Source: Petrocella sp. FN5
GTDB taxonomy: Bacteria; Bacillota; Clostridia; Lachnospirales; Vallitaleaceae
Direction of reading: 5' to 3'
Assembly (NCBI RefSeq): GCF_029210395.1
Contig: NZ_JARGDP010000003.1
Span: forward strand, 43,088 to 107,087
DNA length: 64,000 bases
The stretch's first letter is position 1; each line of letters begins with the position of its first letter. Below are positions 35,495-43,568 of this stretch, piece after piece. The notes under the pieces are model-generated. The model ran no database searches, was not told where the DNA came from, and saw only the letters and a program-made list of their open reading frames with translations. The translations under genes were made by a program, and so were the position numbers.

Positions 35495-35836
35495 AACTCA
35501 TCTAATAAAGACAAAAACAGCCTGTTTAGTATTGTAATAGTCACATTACCCGTTTCGAATATTGTATATCTACTCATTAATATCTACACAATACAATATG
35601 ATTCATTTGATACTGCATATTCAATAAGATATAATTATAATGTCATCTTACCAAGTCTTATTTGTTGCACTGGTTTAGCCGGATTAATTACAGCTATTGA
35701 TTTGGAAATCTCGAGGGAAACTCCTAACAAGCTAATCAAGAAACTCACACTAAATGGAGGTAGACTTATGACAGGTATTTCAGCAGTAGTAACTATGGTG
35801 GTAATTAGCACTCATGGAGTCTCCAGTAGTCTGTAA
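35495..35836 (+). pseudogene. In-frame open stretch after the AlbA_2 gene stop, membrane protein-like, no start codon
   Basis: Directly after the TAA of the AlbA_2 gene, the same frame stays open for 113 codons up to the next TAA. It reads as a membrane protein: SLFSIVIVTLPVSNIVYLL, VILPSLICCTGLAGLITAI and MTGISAVVTMVVISTHG are three hydrophobic spans. There is no ATG, GTG or TTG at its beginning. Either a nonsense mutation (or a leaky stop) cuts a longer AlbA_2-membrane fusion, or this is the 3' relic of another gene. A late ATG at codon 92 has GGAGG seven bases before it and could start a 22-residue peptide. Coding nature is inferred from the length of the open frame in AT-rich DNA. Confidence 0.5.
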
Positions 35837-35893
35837 TTTGACAGCTTCAAATAAATTTGGATAGAGTGCTAGGGTTCGAATCCCAAGACTCCA
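35815..35893 (+). other. tRNA-like fragment (pseudo-tRNA or attachment-site relic)
   Basis: TGGAGTC and GACTCCA could pair as a 7-bp acceptor stem, and GGGTTCGAATCCC is a consensus T-arm core with TTCGAAT loop; GGATAGAGTGC upstream resembles a D-arm. No anticodon arm fits and the T-stem has an A-A mismatch, so it is not a working tRNA. A terminator follows at once, as after real tRNA genes. tRNA 3' ends serve as phage and ICE attachment sites, so this may be an old att relic. Confidence 0.35.
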
Positions 35894-35896
35894 CTC

Positions 35897-35920
35897 AGAG
35901 ACCACTAATGTGGTCTCTTT
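35897..35920 (+). terminator. Rho-independent terminator
   Basis: AGAGACCAC and GTGGTCTCT, a perfect 9-bp stem with loop TAAT, followed by a T-rich tract. It ends rightward transcription from the AlbA_2 cargo unit or belonged to the tRNA-like fragment. Confidence 0.7.
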
Positions 35921-35955
35921 CAATTTCAATTGATCAACTATCTGCACATGAAATA

Positions 35956-35981
35956 AGGGGAACCTCTTTCGAGATTCCCCT
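35956..35981. other. Stem-loop in the ICE-chromosome junction
   Basis: AGGGGAACCTC and GAGATTCCCCT form an 11-bp stem (one G-T pair) around TTTC. No strong T-run follows on either strand; on the minus strand TTATTT is nearest. Confidence 0.45.
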
Positions 35982-36032
35982 GCCAATTTAATATATTATA
36001 TTATCTCATATCACTATTATCACTAATAAAAT

Positions 36033-36053
36033 GAGTCAAAATGGAGTCAAAAT
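36033..36053. repeat. Tandem direct repeats, candidate integrase arm-type sites
   Basis: Two perfect copies of GAGTCAAAAT lie 11 bp apart, with a related TGGAGTC box 220 bp to the left. Short spaced direct repeats near an att core are typical arm-binding sites of tyrosine recombinases. Confidence 0.4.
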
Positions 36054-36066
36054 CACCTTCTGAACC

Positions 36067-36094
36067 TTACAACCCCAGCGAAATCAAGGGTTGT
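36067..36094. repeat. Inverted repeat next to the guaA 3' end
   Basis: TACAACCC and GGGTTGTA, 8-bp perfect arms with a 12-bp spacer, lie 15-40 bp from the guaA stop codon. No T-tract follows in the direction of guaA transcription, so a recombinase or regulatory site is as plausible as a terminator. Confidence 0.4.
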
Positions 36095-36108
36095 AGCGTT
36101 TGCAATCG

Positions 36109-37644
36109 TCATTCCCACTCAATCGTAGCTGGTGGTTTACTGGTGATATCATAGCATATACGGTTCACATGGTTTACTTCGTTGACGATTCTGTTGGAGA
36201 CTTTGGCTAGGATCTCGTGAGGGATTCTGGACCAGTCTGCGGTCATGAAGTCGGAGGTGTCAACGGATCTTAGGGCTACTGTGTAATCATAGGTTCTCTC
36301 GTCACCCATGACGCCAACACTCTTAAGATTGGTTAGTACTGCAAAATATTGGCCAAGACCTTTTGAGATGCCGGCTGCTTTTACTTCTTCGCGGAAGATG
36401 TAGTCCGCTTCTCTTAAGATGTCCAGCTTTTCCTTGGTGATATCGCCGATGACACGAATGGCAAGTCCGGGACCTGGGAAAGGTTGTCTGGATACTAAGA
36501 ATTCAGGGATGCCAACGGCACGGCCTACATTTCTTACTTCATCTTTGAATAAATCTCTAAGTGGTTCTATGATTTCTTTGAAGTCTACGTGTTCTGGTAG
36601 ACCGCCTACATTGTGATGGCTTTTGATAACGGCTGCGTCTTTTGTACCGCTTTCGATAACGTCCGGATAGATGGTCCCTTGAACCAAAAAGTCGACCACA
36701 CCGATTTTCTTAGCTTCTGCTTCAAAAACACGGATGAATTCTTCACCGATGATCTTACGCTTGGTCTCAGGGTCGGATACCCCTGCAAGTTTGTCAAGGA
36801 ATTGCTTTTCGCAATTGACACGAATCAAGTTCATGTCGAACTCTTCACCAAATACCTTCTCTACATCATCCCCTTCGTCCTTACGAAGTAGACCGTGATC
36901 GACGAAGATACAGGTCAATTGCTTACCTACGGCTTTGTGAATGAGCATAGCTGCAACTGATGAGTCTACGCCGCCTGATAGGGCACATAATACTTTTTTG
37001 TCGCCGATTTTTTCTTTTAGGAGTTTAATCTGATCCTTTGCAAAATCACTCATAATCCAGTCTTGGCTACAACCACAAATGTTAACTAGGAAGTTCTTAA
37101 GCATCTTGGTGCCTTCCGGTGTATGGTTGACTTCCGGATGAAACTGAACCGCATAGAGTTTTTTACTTTCATTAGACATGCCGGCTACCGGACATGTTTC
37201 TGTGGATGCTGTTATTCTAAAGTCACTCGGTGGACTTGAAACATAATAAGTATGACTCATCCATGCTACAGATGCTACATCAACACCTTCAAATAACAAG
37301 TCACTTTGATCGACTATTAAATCTGTTTTACCATATTCTCTTGACTCGGCTCTTGCAACACTACCACCAAGTAGATAACCCATCAACTGCGATCCATAGC
37401 AAATACCTAATATGGGAATACCTGCATCAAAAATGGCTTTGTCAATTAAGGGGGCATTTTCTTCAAAAACAACAGAAGGTCCGCCTGTAAAAATAATTCC
37501 TTTTGGATTTCTTGCTATAATTTCCTCTATGGGTGTTTCATAAGATAATACTTCTGCATATACATTGACTTCTCTGACCCGTCTTGCAATCAACTGATTG
37601 TATTGACCGCCAAAATCAAGCACTATGATCAATTCATGTTTCAT
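36109..37644 (-). CDS. guaA: GMP synthase (glutamine-hydrolysing)
   Basis: Converts XMP to GMP using glutamine and ATP, the last step of guanine nucleotide synthesis. All 511 residues are present, the normal length. The class I amidotransferase domain has the catalytic Cys in [11 protein letters not shown] and His/Glu in [13 protein letters not shown]; the ATP pyrophosphatase loop is [12 protein letters not shown] near residue 227; the C-terminal dimerisation domain ends [14 protein letters not shown] precedes the ATG and a TTGACA-17-TATGAT promoter lies upstream. The 3' end (GAGTGGGAATGA on the coding strand) is a well-known integration site for ICEs and islands, and the ICE of this window begins right there. 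Confidence 0.98.
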   Translation of the reverse strand: MKHELIIVLDFGGQYNQLIARRVREVNVYAEVLSYETPIEEIIARNPKGIIFTGGPSVVFEENAPLIDKAIFDAGIPILGICYGSQLMGYLLGGSVARAESREYGKTDLIVDQSDLLFEGVDVASVAWMSHTYYVSSPPSDFRITASTETCPVAGMSNESKKLYAVQFHPEVNHTPEGTKMLKNFLVNICGCSQDWIMSDFAKDQIKLLKEKIGDKKVLCALSGGVDSSVAAMLIHKAVGKQLTCIFVDHGLLRKDEGDDVEKVFGEEFDMNLIRVNCEKQFLDKLAGVSDPETKRKIIGEEFIRVFEAEAKKIGVVDFLVQGTIYPDVIESGTKDAAVIKSHHNVGGLPEHVDFKEIIEPLRDLFKDEVRNVGRAVGIPEFLVSRQPFPGPGLAIRVIGDITKEKLDILREADYIFREEVKAAGISKGLGQYFAVLTNLKSVGVMGDERTYDYTVALRSVDTSDFMTADWSRIPHEILAKVSNRIVNEVNHVNRICYDITSKPPATIEWE

Positions 37645-37668
37645 TTTGTGTCCTCCTAATTACTCCTC

Positions 37669-37696
37669 GATTATAAGAATCATGATTATAAGAATC
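37669..37696. repeat. Tandem 13-bp repeat in the guaA leader
   Basis: Two exact copies of GATTATAAGAATC are separated by two bases between the guaA promoter and its ribosome binding site. Function unknown. Confidence 0.7.
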
Positions 37697-37705
37697 CTGT
37701 TCTTT

Positions 37706-37734
37706 ATCATACATGGGCAAGGTTGTACTGTCAA
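37706..37734 (-). promoter_or_regulatory. Sigma-A promoter of guaA
   Basis: Perfect TTGACA, 17-bp spacer and TATGAT, reading towards guaA with a leader of about 55 nt. No purine riboswitch is apparent in the leader. Confidence 0.8.
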
Positions 37735-37780
37735 ACGTTTTTTGTTATATTGTGTTTAATGTTCGGATAATAAAATAATC

Positions 37781-38392
37781 TTAAGTCTTGATATTGTCGC
37801 ATTCAAAATCACCTTTTTTTAAGGCCTCTATGATAGAGGCTTCATCCACACAGTTACTGGGAAAGATATTGTAGTAACAACCTGTGTGCTCAATAAAATG
37901 GCTGTCGGAATTGGTCACCATGGGACGTTCTAAAGTCCTTGCTAGAAGACGTCGTCTTTCATAGTTTTCTCTACCAATATTCGATGAGAGCACCTCGACT
38001 GCATCCGGTGGATAATCCCATATGTTCACATTTACTTCATCTGCAAACCGATAGGGATGAGCTAGAATAATGGCGCCACCCTTCTTTCTTACATAAGTAT
38101 GCAGGTCTTCATACTTCCAATGCCTGCCTTCAATCTTAGGATCATGAACCCCAAAGACAAGAACATCCTCATAAGCACCTTCCATAATCGTAACTTCAAT
38201 CCCTTGATAGATCTTAAGGGGTGCGTATTGCTTATTATAGTCTTCTATTACTTCCTTTGGAAAAAGCGTCATGTGGTCCGTTATAAATATGACATCTAGT
38301 CCCTTTTTTATGGCACTTCTAATCTGTTCTTCGGCTGTTGCCATAGCACATCCTGAATATTCACTTGTATGTAAATGAAAATCCACTTTCAT
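37781..38392 (-). CDS. PHP-domain phosphoesterase-like protein
   Basis: A 203-residue PHP protein (polymerase/histidinol phosphatase-like metal hydrolase). Metal ligands are visible in DFHLHTSEYSGCAM, VIFITDHMTLFP, AIILAHPYRF and VTNSDSHFIEHTG, the four signature motifs in order. The length and DSHF end resemble PHP proteins of the YcdX or tRNA-derived nuclease-like (trpH/RNase AM) groups; the substrate cannot be read. ATG two codons inside the longest frame is chosen for ribosome binding site spacing. It is downstream of a membrane protein gene in the same direction. Confidence 0.85.
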   Translation of the reverse strand: MKVDFHLHTSEYSGCAMATAEEQIRSAIKKGLDVIFITDHMTLFPKEVIEDYNKQYAPLKIYQGIEVTIMEGAYEDVLVFGVHDPKIEGRHWKYEDLHTYVRKKGGAIILAHPYRFADEVNVNIWDYPPDAVEVLSSNIGRENYERRRLLARTLERPMVTNSDSHFIEHTGCYYNIFPSNCVDEASIIEALKKGDFECDNIKT

Positions 38393-38413
38393 TTTCATTA
38401 CCTCTTTCTACTT

Positions 38414-39292
38414 TTAATGCATGATTAATCTTGTCTGGTTCATAATATTGGCGTCCCAATCCTCAATGACTGCTTCATCTCTTGTGATGCAGTAGAAAAA
38501 TAAACTTATGTTTTTCTCTTCATAGTGTTTGACGTAGATGCGGCCTACCATGTCTATAACAGCAAAGTCCTCTATAAAATTCTCTACAACTGAGGAGGCT
38601 TTCGGCGGCTTTCCATATTGAATATAGGCTCTATGGTCTGTCTTATAAGTATGCATGGACCCATTGACCTTAATCCTTGCATCTATGACCAACCAATCGG
38701 GTTCATTAAACAGCTCTGCCTTTTCTTCGGAGATGACTTCATATTCAAAAGTATTGTCATAACTACCGATGCTCTCAAGCACCAGCCGCACCATATCAAA
38801 CTCCGGCACCTTACTGATGGCTTCATGGTCTGCCTCGCCATCTATGAATCCAAAAGCTTCCTCAGAGGCTTTGCTGACACCATAGGCACCGTAGAAGCTA
38901 TTATAGTAAGGGCTACCTACGTCATAGTAAGAGGCATAACCTTTAAAAGGTGAGAATTGGCCAAAATTATATAAAACGGTCATACGCATGGGTTCGCCCA
39001 TGAATCTAGAAAAGCCTCGGTCATCATTAAAAGTCATGACAAAAGGGTACCAGTCTTTCTCTTTGGTTTGAAGGCCACCTGGGATCTTAATCTGAATGTT
39101 CTTATCCTTTAGCAAAGAATAACCGGATTCATAACGGCTATAGACACTCATAACAATAATGCTCTTGGCCCATGGGTAAACCGGTGTTTGCATGATTATT
39201 ACAAACATCATTATAATCATACTCACAAGGATGAAGCCTCTTTTTATGACTGTTCTAAAATGTCTTTTATCTTTTTTTGATGTTTTGCCCAT
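38414..39292 (-). CDS. Membrane-anchored protein of unknown function
   Basis: A 292-residue protein with a basic N-terminus (GKTSKKDKRHFRTVIKRG), one membrane span (residues 19-40, FILVSMIIMMFVIIMQTPVY) and an extracytoplasmic domain of about 250 residues with many aromatic residues (YYDVGSPYYNSFYGAYG). Its family is not recognised. AGAGGG before the internal ATG supports this start. It is encoded 21 bp upstream of the PHP gene, possibly co-transcribed. Confidence 0.7.
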   Translation of the reverse strand: MGKTSKKDKRHFRTVIKRGFILVSMIIMMFVIIMQTPVYPWAKSIIVMSVYSRYESGYSLLKDKNIQIKIPGGLQTKEKDWYPFVMTFNDDRGFSRFMGEPMRMTVLYNFGQFSPFKGYASYYDVGSPYYNSFYGAYGVSKASEEAFGFIDGEADHEAISKVPEFDMVRLVLESIGSYDNTFEYEVISEEKAELFNEPDWLVIDARIKVNGSMHTYKTDHRAYIQYGKPPKASSVVENFIEDFAVIDMVGRIYVKHYEEKNISLFFYCITRDEAVIEDWDANIMNQTRLIMH

Positions 39293-39365
39293 ATGAATCC
39301 CTCTTTTGCTTTCTATTTGTATAGTATAGTACATTCCTGGGATTCTTGCCATCATAAAACGTCAA

Positions 39366-39413
39366 AGCATCCATTTAACAAGGTTTATCTTACAACCTTA
39401 GTAAATGGATGCT
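39366..39413 (-). terminator. Terminator after the phosphate sensor kinase gene
   Basis: AGCATCCATTTA and TAAATGGATGCT form a perfect 12-bp stem with an inner AAGG/CCTT, six bases downstream of the kinase stop. The T-run after it is weak (TTTGACGTTTT). Confidence 0.6.
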
Positions 39414-39419
39414 GATTGA

Positions 39420-41162
39420 TCAGTAGGGTAAGCGAATGCTAATGGTGGTGCCTTTACCCTCTTCACTTTGAATATCAATGTCACCGTTATATAACTCTAC
39501 AATATGCTTGACAATAGAGAGACCCAGTCCCGTACCGCCTGTTTTTCTGGTCCGTCCCTTGTCAACTCGGTAAAACCGTTCAAAAATTCTACTAAGATGT
39601 TGATGTTTGATACCAATGCCTGTATCCTCAACTACAATATTCAGAAAGTTTTTATTTCTAAAAACTTGTAACTTAACATAACCTGCATCTGTATACTTGA
39701 TACTGTTATCGAGGAGGTTAATAAGCAGTTGTTTCATACGATCTCGATTGCATTCAAAAGGAGTGAGGTTTTCTTCTACCTTCATAATTAACTGAACATT
39801 TTCCTTGTCCTTTGGCAATATATCTACCACTTCATTCACAATATCCGAAAGATCAAATGCCTGCAAGCTTCGCTCGCCAACGAGGGACTCTATCTCTGAT
39901 AGTGTTAGAATATCTTGTATAAGATTAGCCAGACGATCGGTCTCAATATCAATGATGTCAAGAAATCGATTGGCAACAATTTCATCTTTGATGGCGCCGC
40001 TTTTTAATGTATCCACAAATCCTTTAATAGATGTCAAGGGTGTTTTCAACTCATGAGTTACATTGGATACAAATTCTCTTCGTATATTCTCAAGCTTTCT
40101 AATCTGAGTTACATCTGAAAACATGAGCAAGGTCGCTAAGGCTTTGTTTTTATTTGTTTTGGAAAAAATGGGGGTTGCTACAATTTCTATAATCCGATTT
40201 TCATTATCTTGATGTATAATAGCTTCACCAGATACATATGTTTTTTCTTCTATGGCTTTTTCTATAATGTCAAAGATGGATAGCTCTCTAATGAGTTCAT
40301 ATATAAGTCGGTTTGACATATCTTCTTTTGGTAAGCCCAATAACTTCGTAAACCGCTCATTGTAGAGGACAATCTTATAATCCATATTTACAGCTACAAG
40401 TCCATTGCTCATACTGGTCAAAATTGATTCAAGCTCTGCATTCTTTTGTTCTAAGGTCCACATATTTATTTTTAGATTGAAGGTCATGGTGTTAAAGGCT
40501 GTCGCAAGCTCACCGATCTGATCATTACGATCCATATAGATTTTCTCATCATAATTGCCTTCTGATATAACTTTTGCTACCCTGGTTAGTTCATTAATTG
40601 GTTTCATGAACCTATTGGTAACCACATAAGCCGCACCGATGGCAATAAAAGAGCCAAAAATCGCACTGATCAGAATGATAAAAATCATATCTGTGGTAAT
40701 CGCTTCAATCTCACTGACCGATAAAGAAACCCTAATAATACCCGAGAATTCTGCATTTTCAAGTGGTCTGGCATAATAAAAAAAGTATTTTTTCATGGTG
40801 TTACTATAACGCATCTCCGATGATTTCTCGCCTGCTAATGCCTTTTTCACTTCCGGTCTGTTGGCGTGATTATCCATCGTCTCTGCATCATTAAAGGAGT
40901 CTACCCATACAAGACCCGATTGATCAATTAATGTGATTCTAAAAGTTGTAATCTCTGAATAGTCATCAATAAAGCTTTGAAAGTCCTCTTTTGAAAGATT
41001 TGAATCCTCCATGGCTTTGTGAAGCATGTCACTAATGGTTATAGTTTCTTTTTCAACACGTTCAAAGAAATAATTATTGATTCTACTCCAGGAAAGTCCA
41101 ACTGAAAAAATGACCGTTACAACGATTAGAATAATATAGGTTAATAGTATTTTTCTTTGCAT
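39420..41162 (-). CDS. phoR: PhoR-like sensor histidine kinase
   Basis: A 580-residue membrane kinase that likely senses phosphate status via the Pst system. Order: span (residues 7-25), extracytoplasmic domain (to about 160), second span (162-188), HAMP (VTNRFMKPINELTRVAKVIS), PAS (about 245-345, LTSMSNGLVAVNMDYKIVLYN), HisKA with phospho-acceptor His in SNVTHELKTPLTSIKGF, and HATPase with N box LLDNSIKYT, G1 DTGIGI and G2 GGTGLGLSI. It follows the response regulator gene by 21 bp in the pst-pho cluster, hence the assignment. Confidence 0.9.
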   Translation of the reverse strand: MQRKILLTYIILIVVTVIFSVGLSWSRINNYFFERVEKETITISDMLHKAMEDSNLSKEDFQSFIDDYSEITTFRITLIDQSGLVWVDSFNDAETMDNHANRPEVKKALAGEKSSEMRYSNTMKKYFFYYARPLENAEFSGIIRVSLSVSEIEAITTDMIFIILISAIFGSFIAIGAAYVVTNRFMKPINELTRVAKVISEGNYDEKIYMDRNDQIGELATAFNTMTFNLKINMWTLEQKNAELESILTSMSNGLVAVNMDYKIVLYNERFTKLLGLPKEDMSNRLIYELIRELSIFDIIEKAIEEKTYVSGEAIIHQDNENRIIEIVATPIFSKTNKNKALATLLMFSDVTQIRKLENIRREFVSNVTHELKTPLTSIKGFVDTLKSGAIKDEIVANRFLDIIDIETDRLANLIQDILTLSEIESLVGERSLQAFDLSDIVNEVVDILPKDKENVQLIMKVEENLTPFECNRDRMKQLLINLLDNSIKYTDAGYVKLQVFRNKNFLNIVVEDTGIGIKHQHLSRIFERFYRVDKGRTRKTGGTGLGLSIVKHIVELYNGDIDIQSEEGKGTTISIRLPY

Positions 41163-41183
41163 ACTTATACTTATCCTTTTCCT

Positions 41184-41894
41184 TTACGCGTATTTGTAAC
41201 CAACACCACGGACCGTTTTAATATGTTGTGGATTTTTATCATCCACTTCAATTTTCACCCTTAGGTTCCTTATATGAACATCAACGGTTCTGGTTTCACC
41301 ATAATAATCATAACCCCATATTTTTTCTAAGAGGTATTCTCGGTCAAACACACGACCTCGATTCTTTGCTAGAAGGTATAAAAGTTCAAATTCTTTTAAT
41401 GGTAACTCCATATTCTTGCCTCTTACTGTAATCTCATGAGTTGTACGATTAATCGTCAGATCTTCTAGCTTTAATATATCTTCCTCCGGTAAAGTGCTAC
41501 TCGTATTTTTAGATAGTGCTTCTGTTCGTCTAAATACCGCTTTTATACGCGCACTGAGCTCATGGACACCAAAAGGTTTGGCTATATAATCATCAGCCCC
41601 CATTTCAAGACCCAGTACGGTATCAATCTCTTCTGATTTTGCAGTTAGCATTATAATCGGTATTCCTCTGTGGGCATCATTGGTTCTGATTCTTTTTAAC
41701 ACCTCTAGCCCATCGATACCTGGTAGCATAAGATCAAGTAATACCAAATCTATTTTTTCTTTATCCAAGATGTCTAAGGCTTCTTCACCGGTTTCAGCTT
41801 GAATCACTTCATAACCACTGCTTTCCAGATTGTATTTTAGGAGTTCTAAAATATGGCCTTCATCATCAACGGTTAATACTCTTTTTTTTGACAT
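41184..41894 (-). CDS. phoP: PhoP/PhoB-type response regulator
   Basis: A 236-residue OmpR-family regulator. Receiver: acidic pair in LTVDDEGHI, phospho-acceptor Asp in LVLLDLMLPGIDG, and conserved Lys in DYIAKPFG. The winged-helix DNA-binding domain contains LPLKEFELLYLLAKN, GETRTVDVHIRNLRVKIE and VRGVGYKYA. It should bind the PHO boxes before pstS. It lies between phoU and the sensor kinase. Confidence 0.92.
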   Translation of the reverse strand: MSKKRVLTVDDEGHILELLKYNLESSGYEVIQAETGEEALDILDKEKIDLVLLDLMLPGIDGLEVLKRIRTNDAHRGIPIIMLTAKSEEIDTVLGLEMGADDYIAKPFGVHELSARIKAVFRRTEALSKNTSSTLPEEDILKLEDLTINRTTHEITVRGKNMELPLKEFELLYLLAKNRGRVFDREYLLEKIWGYDYYGETRTVDVHIRNLRVKIEVDDKNPQHIKTVRGVGYKYA

Positions 41895-41911
41895 TGTGTC
41901 ACCTCTTAGGT

Positions 41912-42562
41912 TTATTCAAAATGCTTTCCTGTTATATTATAGGCAATCCATTCTGAAATATTGGTAGCATGATCACCCATACGTTCAAGGTATTTAACGA
42001 TAAACATAAAGTCCGTACATTGTTTAACCACAGTTGAATCTTTCATCATGTAGGTTTGTAGCTCTTCAATAATGGTGTCAAACAAATCATCAATCTCATC
42101 ATCCATTGCCTTGACTTCTTCAGCTCTGGCTAAATTCTTACTAATACAACTGTCTATCACTGCTTTAATCATATCCTTAACTTTATAAGCCATTTTGGGA
42201 ATGTCTTCTAATGGCTTAAAATAGGTTTCTTTACTCAATTTTATGGTGTATTTGGATATATCTTCGCAATGGTCTGCAATACGTTCTAAGTCTGTAATGA
42301 TTTTTAAAATAGATGCAATGTCTCTAAGATCAGATGCAATAGGCTGTTGTCTGGCGATAAGCATGATGCATTCTTGTTCAATAATGCGCTCCATTTCATC
42401 AATAATATCGTCTCTCTTAATAACTTCTCTGGCTAATTCAACATCTTGATTGAGCATGGCTTTAATCATATCATCAATTTGCTTTTCAATGGTTGCGCCC
42501 ATCTTAACCAGATTACGATGTAGTTCATTCAGTTCTCTTTCAAATTCATATCTAATTGGCAT
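41912..42562 (-). CDS. phoU: PhoU phosphate-signalling protein
   Basis: A 216-residue protein made of two three-helix bundles, each with the PhoU metal-binding pattern ExxxD (for example VIKRDDIIDEMERIIE and KAMDDEIDDLFDTIIE). It couples the PstSCAB transporter to the PhoR kinase and curbs signalling when phosphate is plentiful. The start at MPIRYEFE has GGAGG five bases upstream and gives the usual length; the longer frame does not. It follows pstB by about 60 bp. Confidence 0.95.
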   Translation of the reverse strand: MPIRYEFERELNELHRNLVKMGATIEKQIDDMIKAMLNQDVELAREVIKRDDIIDEMERIIEQECIMLIARQQPIASDLRDIASILKIITDLERIADHCEDISKYTIKLSKETYFKPLEDIPKMAYKVKDMIKAVIDSCISKNLARAEEVKAMDDEIDDLFDTIIEELQTYMMKDSTVVKQCTDFMFIVKYLERMGDHATNISEWIAYNITGKHFE

Positions 42563-42621
42563 AACTACCTCCAAGGTTTTTCGCATCGTTTATTATATTT
42601 TATCACTTGTACTTTTTTATA

Positions 42622-43383
42622 TCAACCAAATCGTCCGGTTATATAATCCTCTGTTTTCTTGTTCTTGGGATTAGAAAAGATGGTTTCAGTCGTGTCAAAC
42701 TCAAGTAACTCACCAAGCAAGAAAAAAGCTGTCTTGTCAGATATTCTAGCCGCTTGTTGCATGTTATGTGTTACGATAATAATTGTATAGTCTTTTTTTA
42801 GTTCGGTTATTAAATCCTCTATCTTTAAAGTAGATATTGGGTCAAGCGCTGAAGTTGGCTCATCCATTAGAAGCACTTCCGGTTCTACTGCCAATGCTCT
42901 GGCAATACATATTCTTTGCTGTTGACCACCAGAAAAAGATAATGCATTTTGCTTTAACTTGTCTTTACATTCATCCCATACAGCCGCTTGCCTCAAGGAT
43001 CTTTCAACAATTTCATTGAGAATGGCTTTTTTCTTAATACCATTGAGTCTTGGTCCATATGCAATATTATCATATACACTCATTGGAAATGGATTGGGTT
43101 TTTGAAAAACCATGCCAACCCTTGATCTTAGTGTGATGGCGTCTATCTTCTCATATACATCTTCACCATCCAAAAATATTTTGCCGTCAACCCTTGTGCC
43201 TTCAATTAGATCATTCATGCGATTTAATGCCCGTAAAAAGGTCGACTTACCACAACCTGACGGACCAATAAAAGCCGTGATTTCATTGGTCTTTATTTCC
43301 ATTTGGATATTTTTTAATGCCTGAAACTCTTCATAATAAAAGTCTAAATCTTTTATTTGAAATTTTAGAGTATGATCGCTCAT
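42622..43383 (-). CDS. pstB: Phosphate ABC transporter ATPase
   Basis: A 253-residue ATPase: Walker [11 protein letters not shown] at residue 39, Q loop [19 protein letters not shown], signature [17 protein letters not shown] and Walker [15 protein letters not shown] loop [12 protein letters not shown]. The PNPFPMS segment is typical of PstB. It energises phosphate uptake through PstCA. The gene is separated from pstA by a 185-bp gap that contains a MITE-like element. Confidence 0.97.
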   Translation of the reverse strand: MSDHTLKFQIKDLDFYYEEFQALKNIQMEIKTNEITAFIGPSGCGKSTFLRALNRMNDLIEGTRVDGKIFLDGEDVYEKIDAITLRSRVGMVFQKPNPFPMSVYDNIAYGPRLNGIKKKAILNEIVERSLRQAAVWDECKDKLKQNALSFSGGQQQRICIARALAVEPEVLLMDEPTSALDPISTLKIEDLITELKKDYTIIIVTHNMQQAARISDKTAFFLLGELLEFDTTETIFSNPKNKKTEDYITGRFG

Positions 43384-43408
43384 ATTTACACCTCTTATTT
43401 ATATATTT

Positions 43409-43468
43409 GGTTATGGTATCAAAACTATGTAGTTGAATTTAGTGAAATTTAGTTTTGACTCTTTAACC
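43409..43468. mobile_element. MITE-like palindromic element, short copy A
   Basis: A 60-bp element with ends GGTTATGG...CTTTAACC and inner CAAAACTA/TAGTTTTG, flanked by the 6-bp duplication ATATTT on both sides. It is an internally deleted form of the longer copies near 56.2 and 57.5 kb. It lies between pstA and pstB, inside the operon. Confidence 0.7.
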
Positions 43469-43568
43469 ATATTTGAAACTTATTTACCTCATTTTTGAGT
43501 TCTTTGAAAGTATATGAAGTTTCTTAGTTGACGTTACAATACATACAGATAGCTTGATGGGTCTATTA

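Noticed and set aside
35780..35986. 68-codon frame on the minus strand across the tRNA-like fragment
   Set aside because: It runs through the terminator and tRNA-like hairpins, lacks a ribosome binding site and has no protein-like pattern.
37645..37780. Purine riboswitch before guaA
   Set aside because: The leader is only about 55 nt after a strong promoter and has no conserved purine-aptamer arms.
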